From assembly GCF_000987765.1 (NCBI RefSeq), contig NZ_LAHP01000014.1:42120-106119 (forward strand): a stretch of DNA of 64,000 bases, written 5' to 3'. Each line of letters begins with the position of its first letter. Position 1 is the first letter of the stretch. Shown piece after piece: positions 56,001 through 64,000 of the stretch. The position numbers were made by a program, and so were the translations under genes. A model generated the notes under the pieces. It searched no databases, was not told the DNA's origin, and saw nothing but the letters and a program-made list of their open reading frames with translations. Origin of the DNA: Arsukibacterium sp. MJ3 (lineage in GTDB: Bacteria > Pseudomonadota > Gammaproteobacteria > Enterobacterales > Alteromonadaceae).

Positions 56001-57077
56001 ATGCAATTACAAAACGACCGTTACCTGCGAGCACTTTTAAAGCAGCCAGTTGATCGTACGCCAATTTGGATGATGCGTCAGGCAGGTCGTTATTTGCCTG
56101 AGTACCGGGCAACCAGGGCTATAGCTGGCGACTTTATGTCGCTGTGTAAAAATCCTGAGTTGGCATGTGAAGTGACTATGCAACCCCTGCGACGTTACCC
56201 ACTGGATGCAGCCATATTATTTAGTGATATTTTAACTATTCCTGATGCCATGGGTTTGGGTTTATATTTTGGCGAAGGTGAGGGCCCAAAGTTTCAAAGG
56301 CCCGTTCGCGATTTTAAAGATGTTGTTAATCTCCCTATTCCGGATCCCGAACAAGAATTGCGGTATGTGATGGACGCAGTGCGAACTATCAGGCGAGAGC
56401 TTAATGGTAGTGTGCCATTAATTGGTTTTTCCGGCAGTCCCTGGACACTGGCAACCTATATGGTCGAAGGTAGTGGCAGTAAAACGTTTAGTATTATTAA
56501 GAAGATGATGTATAGCGAGCCTGAAGTGGTGCATATGCTATTAGATAAACTGGCCCAAAGCGTTGTGTTGTATCTGAACGCTCAAATTGCAGCAGGTGCG
56601 CAGTCAGTCATGATATTTGATACCTGGGGCGGCATACTGACACCACGGGACTATAAAGAGTTTTCGTTAAGTTATATGCAAACTATTATAAATGGTTTAA
56701 CTCGTGAAGCCGATGGCCGAAAAGTACCGGTTACCTTATTCACTAAGAATGGCGGCCAATGGCTAGAGGTAATAGCGGCAACAGGCTGTGATGGTGTAGG
56801 CTTAGATTGGACTACTGATATTGGTAATGCCCGTGCCAGAATAGGCGATAAAGTGGCTTTACAAGGTAATATGGATCCGTCTCTGTTGTTGGGCTCTCCT
56901 GAGCGGATAAGGCAGGAAGTACAGTCTATATTAGACAGTTTTGGACAGGGATCTGGCCATGTGTTTAATCTGGGCCATGGCATTACACCTGATGTTGATC
57001 CTGAAAAAGCGGGAATATTTATTGATGCGGTACAGTCATTAAGCCGCACTTACCATCTGGATATCTCAGCCGAATAA
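56001..57077 (+). CDS. hemE: Uroporphyrinogen decarboxylase
   Basis: HemE removes four carboxyl groups from uroporphyrinogen III to give coproporphyrinogen III in haem synthesis. The 358-residue protein has the invariant N-terminal [16 protein letters not shown], the [12 protein letters not shown] segment with the catalytic Asp, and [13 protein letters not shown]. The C-terminal [16 protein letters not shown] is complete. AAGGCG lies before the ATG. The nudC-hemE order agrees with E. coli, with the candidate small RNA between them. Confidence 0.98.
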   Translation: MQLQNDRYLRALLKQPVDRTPIWMMRQAGRYLPEYRATRAIAGDFMSLCKNPELACEVTMQPLRRYPLDAAILFSDILTIPDAMGLGLYFGEGEGPKFQRPVRDFKDVVNLPIPDPEQELRYVMDAVRTIRRELNGSVPLIGFSGSPWTLATYMVEGSGSKTFSIIKKMMYSEPEVVHMLLDKLAQSVVLYLNAQIAAGAQSVMIFDTWGGILTPRDYKEFSLSYMQTIINGLTREADGRKVPVTLFTKNGGQWLEVIAATGCDGVGLDWTTDIGNARARIGDKVALQGNMDPSLLLGSPERIRQEVQSILDSFGQGSGHVFNLGHGITPDVDPEKAGIFIDAVQSLSRTYHLDISAE

Positions 57078-57083
57078 CAAAGT

Positions 57084-57108
57084 AATGGCCATCAGATTGA
57101 TGGCCATT
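57084..57108. terminator. Hairpin terminator between hemE and the Sel1/TonB-C gene
   Basis: AATGGCCATCA and TGATGGCCATT form an 11-bp perfect stem with a GAT loop, between convergent genes. T-runs are short on both sides. Confidence 0.75.
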
Positions 57109-57111
57109 TAT

Positions 57112-58479
57112 CTAATTCATGTCAGCCACTGAAGTTTGATAATCAAGTAGTAAATCCTCGAAATTCGCCACTACCCAATTACGTTTCTGTGCTTCGTTTA
57201 TAGCTTGTTGTAACATTGCTTCGCCACGGCTTTGTTGACCAAGCTCGATAAAAGCTACGCCTAAAGTTGCTAATAAGTCGGGATGATTCGGATCTATTGC
57301 ACGTCCTTGTTCCGCCAGGCTAACCGCTTTATTTGGGTTACGTATTTGTGGATCATCTGACATAGCCAGCAAAGAAGCGTAGTCTGCAATGGCCGGCATA
57401 TATTCCTTCAATGCGGCTAGCTCCAGATAACGCGCGGCTTTGCGTGGATCAAAATTAACATTATTGCTGTCTAGTAATTCTTGAGCTAATAAGTAAGCTG
57501 CTTTAGGGCTGCCACCTTCAGCTGCAAGTGCCAGCCAATTAACGGCTTTACTGCGATCTTTGTCGCAACCATTACCAGCAATTAAACATTGCGCTAAACG
57601 ATACTGGGCCGTTTTATTACCATTTATTGCCGCTTTTTGATACCACTCTAGCGGGTTCTCGGTTTTGACAATATTACTTTCAGCAAGCACGGCATACAAA
57701 TATTGGTATTCTGCAAATTCAGCACGAGCTGCCGCTGCTATAGCGTCAATATACTCTTGACTTTCCCTGTTAAAACGTCGGGTTTGCGTTCCTTGATTAG
57801 CTTTAATTTGAAAGGTATGCGATTGCATTTCAAGGCGCATAGTGTCGCCGTATAAGTCCTGCGGTGGTTCAAATCGCCAATTATTTACGGCTTTTAACAC
57901 ATATTCATTAATGCCATCAATTGGAAATGATGCAATAACCTTAGCATTTTCAACATTACCATCTTCATTAATATCATAGTGCACCACTGCCCACGCTGAC
58001 ACACCACCACGTTCAAAAAAGCTTGGATAATCTGGTTTGCTCTGGTTTATTACCTGCAATTTAACGGCATTACCCACTACAAACCTGTTAGCAATAGGAT
58101 ATAAACTGCCATAAAGCGCATCTTTGCCATATTTGCTGTTGAGTTCAGTAAAAGTATTTTTGCCATCACGGCGTGACTCAAGTTTGCTGCGCAATAATAA
58201 ATACTGTTTTTCTGCTTCGGGGTGTTGACGCTCGCGAGCGATTAAACTCCAGGCATAAGCTTTGTTAATATCAATGTCGGTGCCTAAACCTTCAGCATAG
58301 ATGCTGGACACCATAAATTGGGCTTGAAGATGGCCAAGCTCTGCTAGCTTTTCCAATCGAGGTTTCGCTAGTTGGTATTCTTGCTTCTCAAACAGCGATT
58401 TTGCGGTAGGAAAATCTGCAAGCGTCTGCCAAGAGAAGCAGATTGCAATCCAAGCCAGGCTAATACGAACTAATGGCAT
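57112..58479 (-). CDS. Exported protein with Sel1 repeats and a TonB C-terminal-like domain
   Basis: This 455-residue protein has a signal peptide (about 1-22), two Sel1/TPR-like repeats (LEKLAELGHLQAQFMVSSIY), and then a TonB C-terminal-like domain (about 145-215; AVVHYDINEDGNVENAKVIA and AVNNWRFEPP). About four more Sel1 repeats follow (AAEGGSPKAAYLLAQELLD). TonB_C domains usually sit at the end of energy transducers with an N-terminal anchor; here the domain is between repeats and has no anchor. I chose the ATG at 58479 because GGAG precedes it and the signal peptide begins there. Function is unknown. Confidence 0.82.
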   Translation of the reverse strand: MPLVRISLAWIAICFSWQTLADFPTAKSLFEKQEYQLAKPRLEKLAELGHLQAQFMVSSIYAEGLGTDIDINKAYAWSLIARERQHPEAEKQYLLLRSKLESRRDGKNTFTELNSKYGKDALYGSLYPIANRFVVGNAVKLQVINQSKPDYPSFFERGGVSAWAVVHYDINEDGNVENAKVIASFPIDGINEYVLKAVNNWRFEPPQDLYGDTMRLEMQSHTFQIKANQGTQTRRFNRESQEYIDAIAAAARAEFAEYQYLYAVLAESNIVKTENPLEWYQKAAINGNKTAQYRLAQCLIAGNGCDKDRSKAVNWLALAAEGGSPKAAYLLAQELLDSNNVNFDPRKAARYLELAALKEYMPAIADYASLLAMSDDPQIRNPNKAVSLAEQGRAIDPNHPDLLATLGVAFIELGQQSRGEAMLQQAINEAQKRNWVVANFEDLLLDYQTSVADMN

Positions 58480-58607
58480 AACGGGTCTCCACGACATTCC
58501 CACTAAATATTATTCTTTCATTGAGTTTACAATGAATTATCAGCCAAAACAAAAATAAATATTTTGTTTATTTTCAAGATGTTGCGGCGTAAATTTTTTA
58601 CTAATTA

Positions 58608-60023
58608 TTAAAAAAGTCTGTTTAGACCGTTAAGAGCAGCTACCCGATACGCTTCGGCCATTGTCGGATAGTTGAAAGTAGTACGCACAAAATAGTTAAG
58701 AGTGTTGCCACCGTTAGTTTGCATCATAATTGCTTGACCGATATGGACAATTTCTGCAGCACGCTCTCCAAAACAATGAATGCCCAGAATTTCTAACGTA
58801 TCACGATGAAATAATAATTTGAGGCTACCCACATTAGTATTCGCTATTTGCGCTCGTGCTAAATGCTTAAACTGTGCTCTGCCTACTTCGTAAGGAATTT
58901 TAGCGCTGGTCAGCTCCTGTTCTGTTTTACCAACTGAACTCATTTCCGGAATGGTATAAATACCAACAGGTATTTCCGCAATTAAATGAACGTCAAGATT
59001 GCCTTTAACAATGGCCTCACCGGCTAACCGGCCTTGATCATAGGCGGCACTGGCTAAGCTTGGATAACCAATTACATCGCCGACAGCGTAAATATTGTCT
59101 ATGCTGGTTTGATAATGGGTATTCACTTTTATTAAACCACGACCATCTGCTTCTAAACCTATTGCATCAAAATTAAGCATTTCGGTATTGCCAGTGCGAC
59201 CATTAGCGAACAAGAAGCAGTCGGCTTTCATTTTTTTACCAGACTTCAAGTTCAATACTACGCCGTCTGCTGTCCCTTCGATTCGTTCAAACTCTTCGCC
59301 ATGACGAATAGTCATGCCTGAATTCCAAAAATGGTAACTTAGCGAGTCTGACACCTCTGCGTCCATAAAGGAGAGAAGCCGATCCCGGGTATTAACTAAA
59401 TCAACACGCACACCCAGGCCGCGGAATATCGATGCGTATTCACAACCTATAACACCGGCGCCATAAATAATAATATGTTTTGGGTCATGAGCCAGTGATA
59501 AAATAGTGTCACTGTCATAGATGCGTGAATGGTTAAAATTAACTTCGGGCGGACGATAAGGTCGTGAACCGGTGGCTATAACAATGGTTTCAGCGCTTAG
59601 CGTGTAGCAGCTGCCATCTTCAGCCGTAACCTCCAGAGTATGGTTATCAATAAAACGTGCTTCACCCTGATGAATTTTAACCACATTCCGGTCGTAAAAA
59701 CCGGCTCTGAGCTTTACCTGCTTGCGGATAACGCCTGCGGCATGCTTTAGAATTTGTGAGAAAGTCAGGTGTGTATGTTGTTCGTCTAGCTGAAATAGTG
59801 GGTTCTCATTAAACTCTATTAGTCGGCTCACCGAGTGACGTAATGCTTTAGAAGGAATTGTACCCCAATGGGTACAGCCACCACCCACTGACTTATAACG
59901 CTCAATGGCTGCAACTCGTTTACCGCTTTTTGCCAGATACATCGCTGCCCCTTCGCCGCCAGGGCCGGTGCCAATAATTATCGCGTCATAATCATAAGTT
60001 ATATTTTTGTTTTTTTCGGTCAC
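58608..60023 (-). CDS. sthA: Soluble pyridine nucleotide transhydrogenase SthA
   Basis: SthA reoxidises NADPH with NAD in the cytoplasm. The 471-residue FAD protein has [20 protein letters not shown] and the degenerate redox site [17 protein letters not shown]. In that site the second Cys of the usual disulfide is Thr, typical of SthA. The NAD site is [15 protein letters not shown], and the dimer interface contains [14 protein letters not shown]. The sthA-fabR-trmA neighbourhood follows E. coli, with a desaturase gene added. Confidence 0.96.
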   Translation of the reverse strand: MTEKNKNITYDYDAIIIGTGPGGEGAAMYLAKSGKRVAAIERYKSVGGGCTHWGTIPSKALRHSVSRLIEFNENPLFQLDEQHTHLTFSQILKHAAGVIRKQVKLRAGFYDRNVVKIHQGEARFIDNHTLEVTAEDGSCYTLSAETIVIATGSRPYRPPEVNFNHSRIYDSDTILSLAHDPKHIIIYGAGVIGCEYASIFRGLGVRVDLVNTRDRLLSFMDAEVSDSLSYHFWNSGMTIRHGEEFERIEGTADGVVLNLKSGKKMKADCFLFANGRTGNTEMLNFDAIGLEADGRGLIKVNTHYQTSIDNIYAVGDVIGYPSLASAAYDQGRLAGEAIVKGNLDVHLIAEIPVGIYTIPEMSSVGKTEQELTSAKIPYEVGRAQFKHLARAQIANTNVGSLKLLFHRDTLEILGIHCFGERAAEIVHIGQAIMMQTNGGNTLNYFVRTTFNYPTMAEAYRVAALNGLNRLF

Positions 60024-60080
60024 TAGCGCAATCCTGCTTGATAAAACCCGTCATTTTCCAGCATAGCAGTTCTTAGTAAC

Positions 60081-60106
60081 AAAAAAAGAGGCCGCAGCCT
60101 CTTTTT
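60081..60106 (-). terminator. Rho-independent terminator after the desaturase gene
   Basis: AAAAAGAGGC and GCCTCTTTTT pair with a CGCA loop, and on the minus strand a run of seven T follows. It ends the desaturase transcript before sthA. Confidence 0.88.
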
Positions 60107-60111
60107 AAAGA

Positions 60112-61230
60112 TTAATGAAATGCTGCGGTTAGCCTTTGCCAATGTTGCTGTTGTTGTTGCAGGTGAAATTTAAACTCACGATAGCGCTGTTTAAATGCTG
60201 CAGTTTGACACTGTTCTATCAAGGCCTGTTTTTTCTGCACCATAAATTGTTTTTTTAACTGATAGTAATCTTGAATTCTGGCTAGCAATAATTCGTATTC
60301 ACGCTCAAGCATTTGTAAAAGTTGCTCAGCATTAGGTAGCAGCTGTGCTTTTTCTTTGGCCCGCTGCAATTGCATTTTTATTTTTGCAATCGCTATTCTC
60401 TCTTCAGGCACCGTGCGTAAATTTCGGGTTAACCCAATAAAACTGGCAGATTTAATTAACCACTTCGTTGGGTCAAATTGCCACCATCTGATGCCATTAC
60501 GATAATCGTATTCAAATATGTGGTGGTAATTATGATAACCTTCACCATAAGTCAAAAAGGCCAGCAAACCATTATCACGCGCCGAATTGCTGTCTGTGTA
60601 AGGTTGCTTACCCCAGATATGAGCTAAAGAATTTATAAAGAAAGTAAAGTGATGGCTTAAGACTAGTCTTAGTACCCCAACGCTTAAAATCATACCCAGC
60701 ATATTACCGCTTAACCAGCCCAAAAACAGTGGAATGCCAAAGTTGGTTGCTATGGCTAATAATAAATAGTGTTTGTGTTGCCATGCCAAAATATGGTTTT
60801 TTTGCAAATCACGAACATTAGCGTAGTCGTTGTATACCTCGCCCTGGTAATCACGAAGCATCCAGCCGATATGACTGTACCAAAAACCACGCCCAGCAGA
60901 GTAGGGGTCTTTGTCGTTGTTATCAACATGGCGATGATGGTCCCGATGATCAGAAGCCCAGTGTAATGCACTATTTTGCAATGCAAAGGCGCCACCGATG
61001 GCGAAAACCCATTGTAAAATAGGATGAGCATCGTAGGTTTTGTGCGCCCACAACCGATGATAGCCCGCGGTAATAGACATACCACAGTAGCCAAGCGCTA
61101 AAATTGTAGCAATAATCTCAAACCAGCCAAATCCTACTGCAATGGCGTACCAGGGTACGGCGACGGCTGCTACAAGAAATGTCAGGCTAAATAAGATTGT
61201 CGTTGACCAAATAATAGGTGCTTTTTTCAT
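60112..61230 (-). CDS. Acyl-CoA/acyl-lipid delta-9-type fatty acid desaturase
   Basis: This 372-residue membrane desaturase has all three di-iron histidine boxes: HRLWAH, HRDHH and HNYHH. Several membrane helices lie in the first 200 residues. The C-terminal 80 residues form a Gln-rich coiled coil (about 290-372), longer than in many relatives. It probably makes unsaturated acyl chains aerobically for membrane fluidity. It diverges from fabR across a 96-bp gap with a palindromic operator. Confidence 0.93.
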   Translation of the reverse strand: MKKAPIIWSTTILFSLTFLVAAVAVPWYAIAVGFGWFEIIATILALGYCGMSITAGYHRLWAHKTYDAHPILQWVFAIGGAFALQNSALHWASDHRDHHRHVDNNDKDPYSAGRGFWYSHIGWMLRDYQGEVYNDYANVRDLQKNHILAWQHKHYLLLAIATNFGIPLFLGWLSGNMLGMILSVGVLRLVLSHHFTFFINSLAHIWGKQPYTDSNSARDNGLLAFLTYGEGYHNYHHIFEYDYRNGIRWWQFDPTKWLIKSASFIGLTRNLRTVPEERIAIAKIKMQLQRAKEKAQLLPNAEQLLQMLEREYELLLARIQDYYQLKKQFMVQKKQALIEQCQTAAFKQRYREFKFHLQQQQQHWQRLTAAFH

Positions 61231-61245
61231 ATTAGGGTACTTTGA

Positions 61246-61261
61246 GCTTACAACTGTAAGC
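61246..61261. promoter_or_regulatory. Probable FabR operator
   Basis: GCTTACA and TGTAAGC form perfect 7-bp arms around AC between fabR and the desaturase gene. The spacing fits TetR-family operators, and the ACA-NN-TGT core agrees with the FabR/DesT class. It could serve both divergent genes. Confidence 0.65.
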
Positions 61262-61326
61262 CAATTTAACTAGCCAGCAGCGTTAGGTCAAGGTATAAAA
61301 TAGCTATTTTATCGATAGGATGTGCC

Positions 61327-61938
61327 GTGAGCAGAGCGCAACAAAAAGAACGAACTCGTAAGGCTATAATAGAAGCTGCTTTTTCTCAGTTGAGTGCAGA
61401 AAAAAGTTTCGCCAGTTTAAGTTTGCGAGAAGTAGCGCGAGAAGCGGGGATCGCCCCAACTTCGTTTTATCGTCACTTTGCTGATATGGATGAATTAGGT
61501 TTAACGCTGGTAGACGAAGCGGGTTTAATGTTACGCCAGTTAATGCGGCAGGCCCGGCAGAGAATTGAAAAAAACGGCAGTGTTATTAGCACTTCGATAG
61601 AGACCTTTATGGAGTTTGTCACCGGAAACAGTAATGTATTCCGTTTATTATTACGCGAGCGTTCCGGTACTTCTGCTGCTTTTCGAGCTGCGGTGGCCCG
61701 CGAAATTCAGCATTTCTCCGCAGAGCTTGCCCATTACCTCCGAAAAGAAACGGCCTGTCCCGACGACTTGGCACAGTTGCAGGCAGAGGCAATGGTAACG
61801 TTGGTGTTTCATACTGGTGCTGATGCACTTGATGCACCACCAGAGCAATATGCCAAACTCAGCAACCGTACTATTATGCAATTACGCTGGCTGGCACATG
61901 GTGCTGCCAGTTATGGTAGGCATAAGCTGAAAGATTGA
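61327..61938 (+). CDS. fabR: TetR-family fatty acid repressor FabR
   Basis: FabR represses genes of unsaturated fatty acid synthesis in response to acyl-CoA/ACP saturation. The 203-residue protein has the N-terminal helix-turn-helix ([20 protein letters not shown]), and the rest is the helical ligand domain. The start is a GTG. It diverges from the desaturase, the likely target, and overlaps the end of convergent trmA by 28 bp. In E. coli fabR also lies between sthA and trmA. Confidence 0.95.
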   Translation: MSRAQQKERTRKAIIEAAFSQLSAEKSFASLSLREVAREAGIAPTSFYRHFADMDELGLTLVDEAGLMLRQLMRQARQRIEKNGSVISTSIETFMEFVTGNSNVFRLLLRERSGTSAAFRAAVAREIQHFSAELAHYLRKETACPDDLAQLQAEAMVTLVFHTGADALDAPPEQYAKLSNRTIMQLRWLAHGAASYGRHKLKD

Positions 61939-63029
61939 CGTTTTTGCAGCCAAACTCCGGTTTCTACATGATGGCTATAGGGGAATTGATCAAACAAGGC
62001 TGTTTTAACAATACAGTGTGTTTCATTAAGGGTCTGCAGGTTGTCAGCCAATGTTTCAGGATTGCATGAAATATAAATAATATCATTAAAACGACTGATC
62101 AGCTTAATAGTATCCGTATCTAAACCGGCGCGCGGTGGGTCGACTAAAACCGTATTAAGTGCCATATTTGCCAGCTCGATCTGCTTGAGCGCAGTGCTGT
62201 TAAATAGCGTTTTCGCTACATCTTCAGCAGACATTTGCAGTACCTGAACATTCATAATATTATTCAGTGCAATATTATATTGTGCTGATTTAATCGATGT
62301 ACGTGAAATTTCTGTTGCGACAACCTGGTCAAAATAGCTAGCCAGTGCTAGAGAGAAATTTGCATTACCACAATATAACTCTAATAAGTCGCCACTGAGT
62401 TGCCGTGCAATGCTGGCTGTCCAGTTTAGCATATGCTGGTTAACCCCGGCGTTGGGTTGAGTAAAGCTGCCTTCTACTTGTTGGTAAGCTAGTGTTTTAC
62501 CGTCAACAGTAAAGTGTTCAGTAACATAGTCATCTTGTAATACTACTTTTTGTTTACGGGCGCGACCGATAACTTTTATTGGCCATTCTGGCAGTAAGTC
62601 TGCAATTAATGCAGTGGCAGCGTCTTGCCAGCTCTGATCGAGTTGTCGTTTGTAAATTAAGCTGACGAGTAGTTCACCTGATATAGTAGCCAGATAATCT
62701 ACCTGATACAGTTTATAACGCAGAGCGTGATTATACTGAATTTTATTGAGTAACACCGGCATGAAATCGGCAATTATCCGACATGCTATCGGGAAATAAT
62801 CGATTCGTACTTTTTGTTTAGTATCTGGGTCAAACATCGCATGATAAATATCATCACCGTCATGCCATATGCGAAACTCAGCTCGTTGCCGAAAGTGGCT
62901 TGCTTCAGAGCGAAACACCTCGATGTCTGGTTTGATATAGACCGCAAGTAATTGTTGTAACCGTGTCTGTTTGTTGATTAATTGGGTGTCGTACTCGGCG
63001 GGAAATACCTGACCTATTGGCATAATCAT
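61911..63029 (-). CDS. trmA: tRNA (uracil-5-)-methyltransferase TrmA
   Basis: TrmA methylates U54 of the T-loop in tRNAs, using S-adenosylmethionine. The 372-residue protein has the SAM motif [17 protein letters not shown], the catalytic Asp region VDPPRAGLD and the nucleophilic Cys in [12 protein letters not shown] (about residue 322). The general base Glu is in HHVETGVWL. The ATG at 63023 is an alternative start. Its last 28 bp overlap fabR on the other strand. Confidence 0.95.
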   Translation of the reverse strand: MIMPIGQVFPAEYDTQLINKQTRLQQLLAVYIKPDIEVFRSEASHFRQRAEFRIWHDGDDIYHAMFDPDTKQKVRIDYFPIACRIIADFMPVLLNKIQYNHALRYKLYQVDYLATISGELLVSLIYKRQLDQSWQDAATALIADLLPEWPIKVIGRARKQKVVLQDDYVTEHFTVDGKTLAYQQVEGSFTQPNAGVNQHMLNWTASIARQLSGDLLELYCGNANFSLALASYFDQVVATEISRTSIKSAQYNIALNNIMNVQVLQMSAEDVAKTLFNSTALKQIELANMALNTVLVDPPRAGLDTDTIKLISRFNDIIYISCNPETLADNLQTLNETHCIVKTALFDQFPYSHHVETGVWLQKRQSFSLCLP

Positions 63030-63122
63030 CTCTGCTTAAAATAAAGAGGAGTATTTTATGTTTTTTTGCTAATGCCGCCAACCTAAGTGAGCTCTAGTTA
63101 ACAGGTATTGAACTAAAAGTGT

Positions 63123-63155
63123 AAATAAAAGCCGACTAAGCGCCGACTTTTATTT
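63123..63155. terminator. Hairpin terminator between the RRM gene and trmA
   Basis: AAATAAAAG and CTTTTATTT are perfect 9-bp arms around a 15-nt centre that can pair further (CGGC with GTCG). Downstream Ts come from the arm itself. It fits the end of the RRM gene. Confidence 0.7.
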
Positions 63156-63179
63156 ATTAGCTATTAAATATTTCAAAGC

Positions 63180-63650
63180 TTACTCAGCACTGTCTTCCTC
63201 TTGACGTTCTTTTGCCTCACGAACTTTTAACGTTCTTTCCTGAAACTCGAAGTCATTAAGTTTGCTGATCATCTTAGCGGCATCTTTAGCGGCTACTTCA
63301 ACAAAACCGAACCCACGCCGCCGGCCCGTTTGTCGATCTTTCATTAAGCGAACATTTTTAACGGTACCACAGCTTTCAAATAATTCTTTTACGGCTTCTT
63401 CATTGGCACGATACGGTAGGTTGCCAACATATAATGTTGCACTGTCACCGCTAAATTCTTTTGTGCTAGAGTTGGTATTAACAGTGGCGCCTTTAACATC
63501 GACTAAAATGGGCACCAGTATTCCCGCAAGTAAAATGCCAATTACAACAGACAAAGCCTGATCAAAATCTAAAGTAAAGAATGCAAAAACAAAAACCAGC
63601 ACAGCTAATGCCAGTGTGTAAGCTAGTGAAGCACGTAAAGTTGGTAACAT
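63180..63650 (-). CDS. Membrane-anchored RRM RNA-binding protein
   Basis: This 156-residue protein begins with two predicted membrane helices (about 8-28 and 33-52) and ends with an RRM domain (about 72-148). RNP2 is TLYVGNL and RNP1 is RRGFGFVEV, both complete. The acidic tail is QEEDSAE. I chose the ATG at 63650, with AGGA seven bases before it, instead of a TTG two codons upstream. Bacterial RRM proteins are usually small and soluble; the added anchor suggests RNA binding at the inner membrane. No target is known. Confidence 0.85.
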   Translation of the reverse strand: MLPTLRASLAYTLALAVLVFVFAFFTLDFDQALSVVIGILLAGILVPILVDVKGATVNTNSSTKEFSGDSATLYVGNLPYRANEEAVKELFESCGTVKNVRLMKDRQTGRRRGFGFVEVAAKDAAKMISKLNDFEFQERTLKVREAKERQEEDSAE

Positions 63651-63837
63651 AATCAATTCCTAAAGACAGAAGATAAAATACACATACAGTTTATACAGCA
63701 ATTCCATCTTAACGGTTAGATCTTAAGCAGCCAACAGAAAAAATTCCAAACTTACAAAAAAGCTGTAATAAATTTAAGCGAAAAGTGTGATTTATAGGCA
63801 GTTAGCATCAAAATTAATAAAATAGTCATATAACTGC

Positions 63838-63865
63838 TTGCAGCTAGCAATAAACACCCTATAAT
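63838..63865 (+). promoter_or_regulatory. rRNA-type promoter, upstream of a pair (P1-like)
   Basis: TTGCAG (63838-63843), 16 bases, TATAAT (63860-63865), followed by the GC-rich discriminator GCGCGCC. Such discriminators mark promoters under stringent control. The preceding 187 bp (63651-63837) shows no gene, but is AT-rich. Confidence 0.6.
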
Positions 63866-63945
63866 GCGCGCCATGCCAAGGGGTACTGCGGGTTGGGTAC
63901 GCTGGGTGAGATAAGCCGGGTAGCAAAAATCTTCTAAAAAGACGC

Positions 63946-63973
63946 TTGACACTGAGGTTTAAATCACTAAAAT
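63946..63973 (+). promoter_or_regulatory. rRNA-type promoter, downstream of a pair (P2-like)
   Basis: TTGACA (63946-63951), 16 bases, TAAAAT (63968-63973), then the discriminator GGCGCCC. An A-rich stretch (about 63923-63940) resembles an UP element. It lies about 108 bp after the first promoter, close to the P1-P2 spacing of E. coli rrn operons, so an rRNA or tRNA operon probably starts just past the window edge. Confidence 0.65.
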
Positions 63974-64000
63974 GGCGCCCTCGCTTGAAGGTAGCAACGA

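Noticed and set aside
60756..61094. 112-codon frame inside the desaturase gene
   Set aside because: It is a second frame on the same strand over the histidine boxes of the real gene and has no ribosome site.
63752..63952. 66-codon frame on the minus strand next to the right edge
   Set aside because: It runs through the two rRNA-type promoters, has no ribosome site and no recognisable protein features.
1..64000. Mobile elements, prophage, CRISPR arrays and tRNA genes
   Set aside because: I found no transposase, integrase, repeat-spacer pattern or cloverleaf in the window.

Overview
The window is chromosomal DNA of a gammaproteobacterium, most like the Alteromonadales/Chromatiaceae genera Rheinheimera, Alishewanella or Arsukibacterium. 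That placement rests on gene content and order (nfuA, gntX, bioH, tex, ompR-envZ, hslO-hslR, a gsp operon, yrfG, nudE, cysQ, pckA, then yheU-yheT, yheS, yheV, slyX, fkpA, then rsd, nudC, hemE, sthA, fabR, trmA), not on a database search. Nearly all of it is conserved housekeeping DNA. I see no phage, insertion sequence, integron or CRISPR array.

Region by region: (1) 1-9.7 kb: a cut-off polysaccharide deacetylase, nfuA behind a probable IscR site, an M14 carboxypeptidase, gntX, bioH, a small protein paired with a SprA-family metalloprotease, tex and a small lipoprotein. (2) 9.7-17.2 kb: ompR-envZ, a large secreted subtilase with a GlyGly-CTERM tail, then the Hsp33/Hsp15 pair. (3) 17.4-28.7 kb: a complete type II secretion operon gspC to gspN with overlapping genes. 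(4) 28.7-32.7 kb: yrfG, nudE-cysQ and pckA, the last behind two GC-centred palindromes. (5) 32.7-41.5 kb: the accessory part, with a kelch-like protein, then a TonB-dependent receptor behind a tandem Pho-box array, a purple-acid-phosphatase-like enzyme, a MINPP-like histidine phosphatase and a secreted ParB-like/inorganic pyrophosphatase fusion. (6) 41.5-54.3 kb: yheU-yheT, a GMC dehydrogenase pair, a PAS-GAF-GGDEF diguanylate cyclase, a HExxH protein beside a flavoprotein, fdxA, a 46-residue membrane protein behind an FNR-like site, yheS, yheV, slyX, a WD40 lipoprotein and fkpA. (7) 54.3-64 kb: rsd, nudC, a candidate small RNA gene on the minus strand, hemE, a Sel1/TonB-C protein, sthA, a fatty-acid desaturase diverging from fabR across a palindromic operator, trmA, a membrane-anchored RRM protein, and at the right edge two tandem promoters of rRNA type.

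Genes that work together: the type II secretion operon can export the GlyGly-CTERM subtilase. The Pho-box-driven receptor, two phosphatases and the pyrophosphatase fusion look like a phosphate-starvation locus that strips phosphate from organic phosphates such as inositol phosphates. FabR and the desaturase form a membrane-fluidity pair. The most likely undescribed items are the minus-strand small RNA between nudC and hemE, and the phosphate locus with its unusual fusion enzyme and Glu-to-Gln phosphatase motif.
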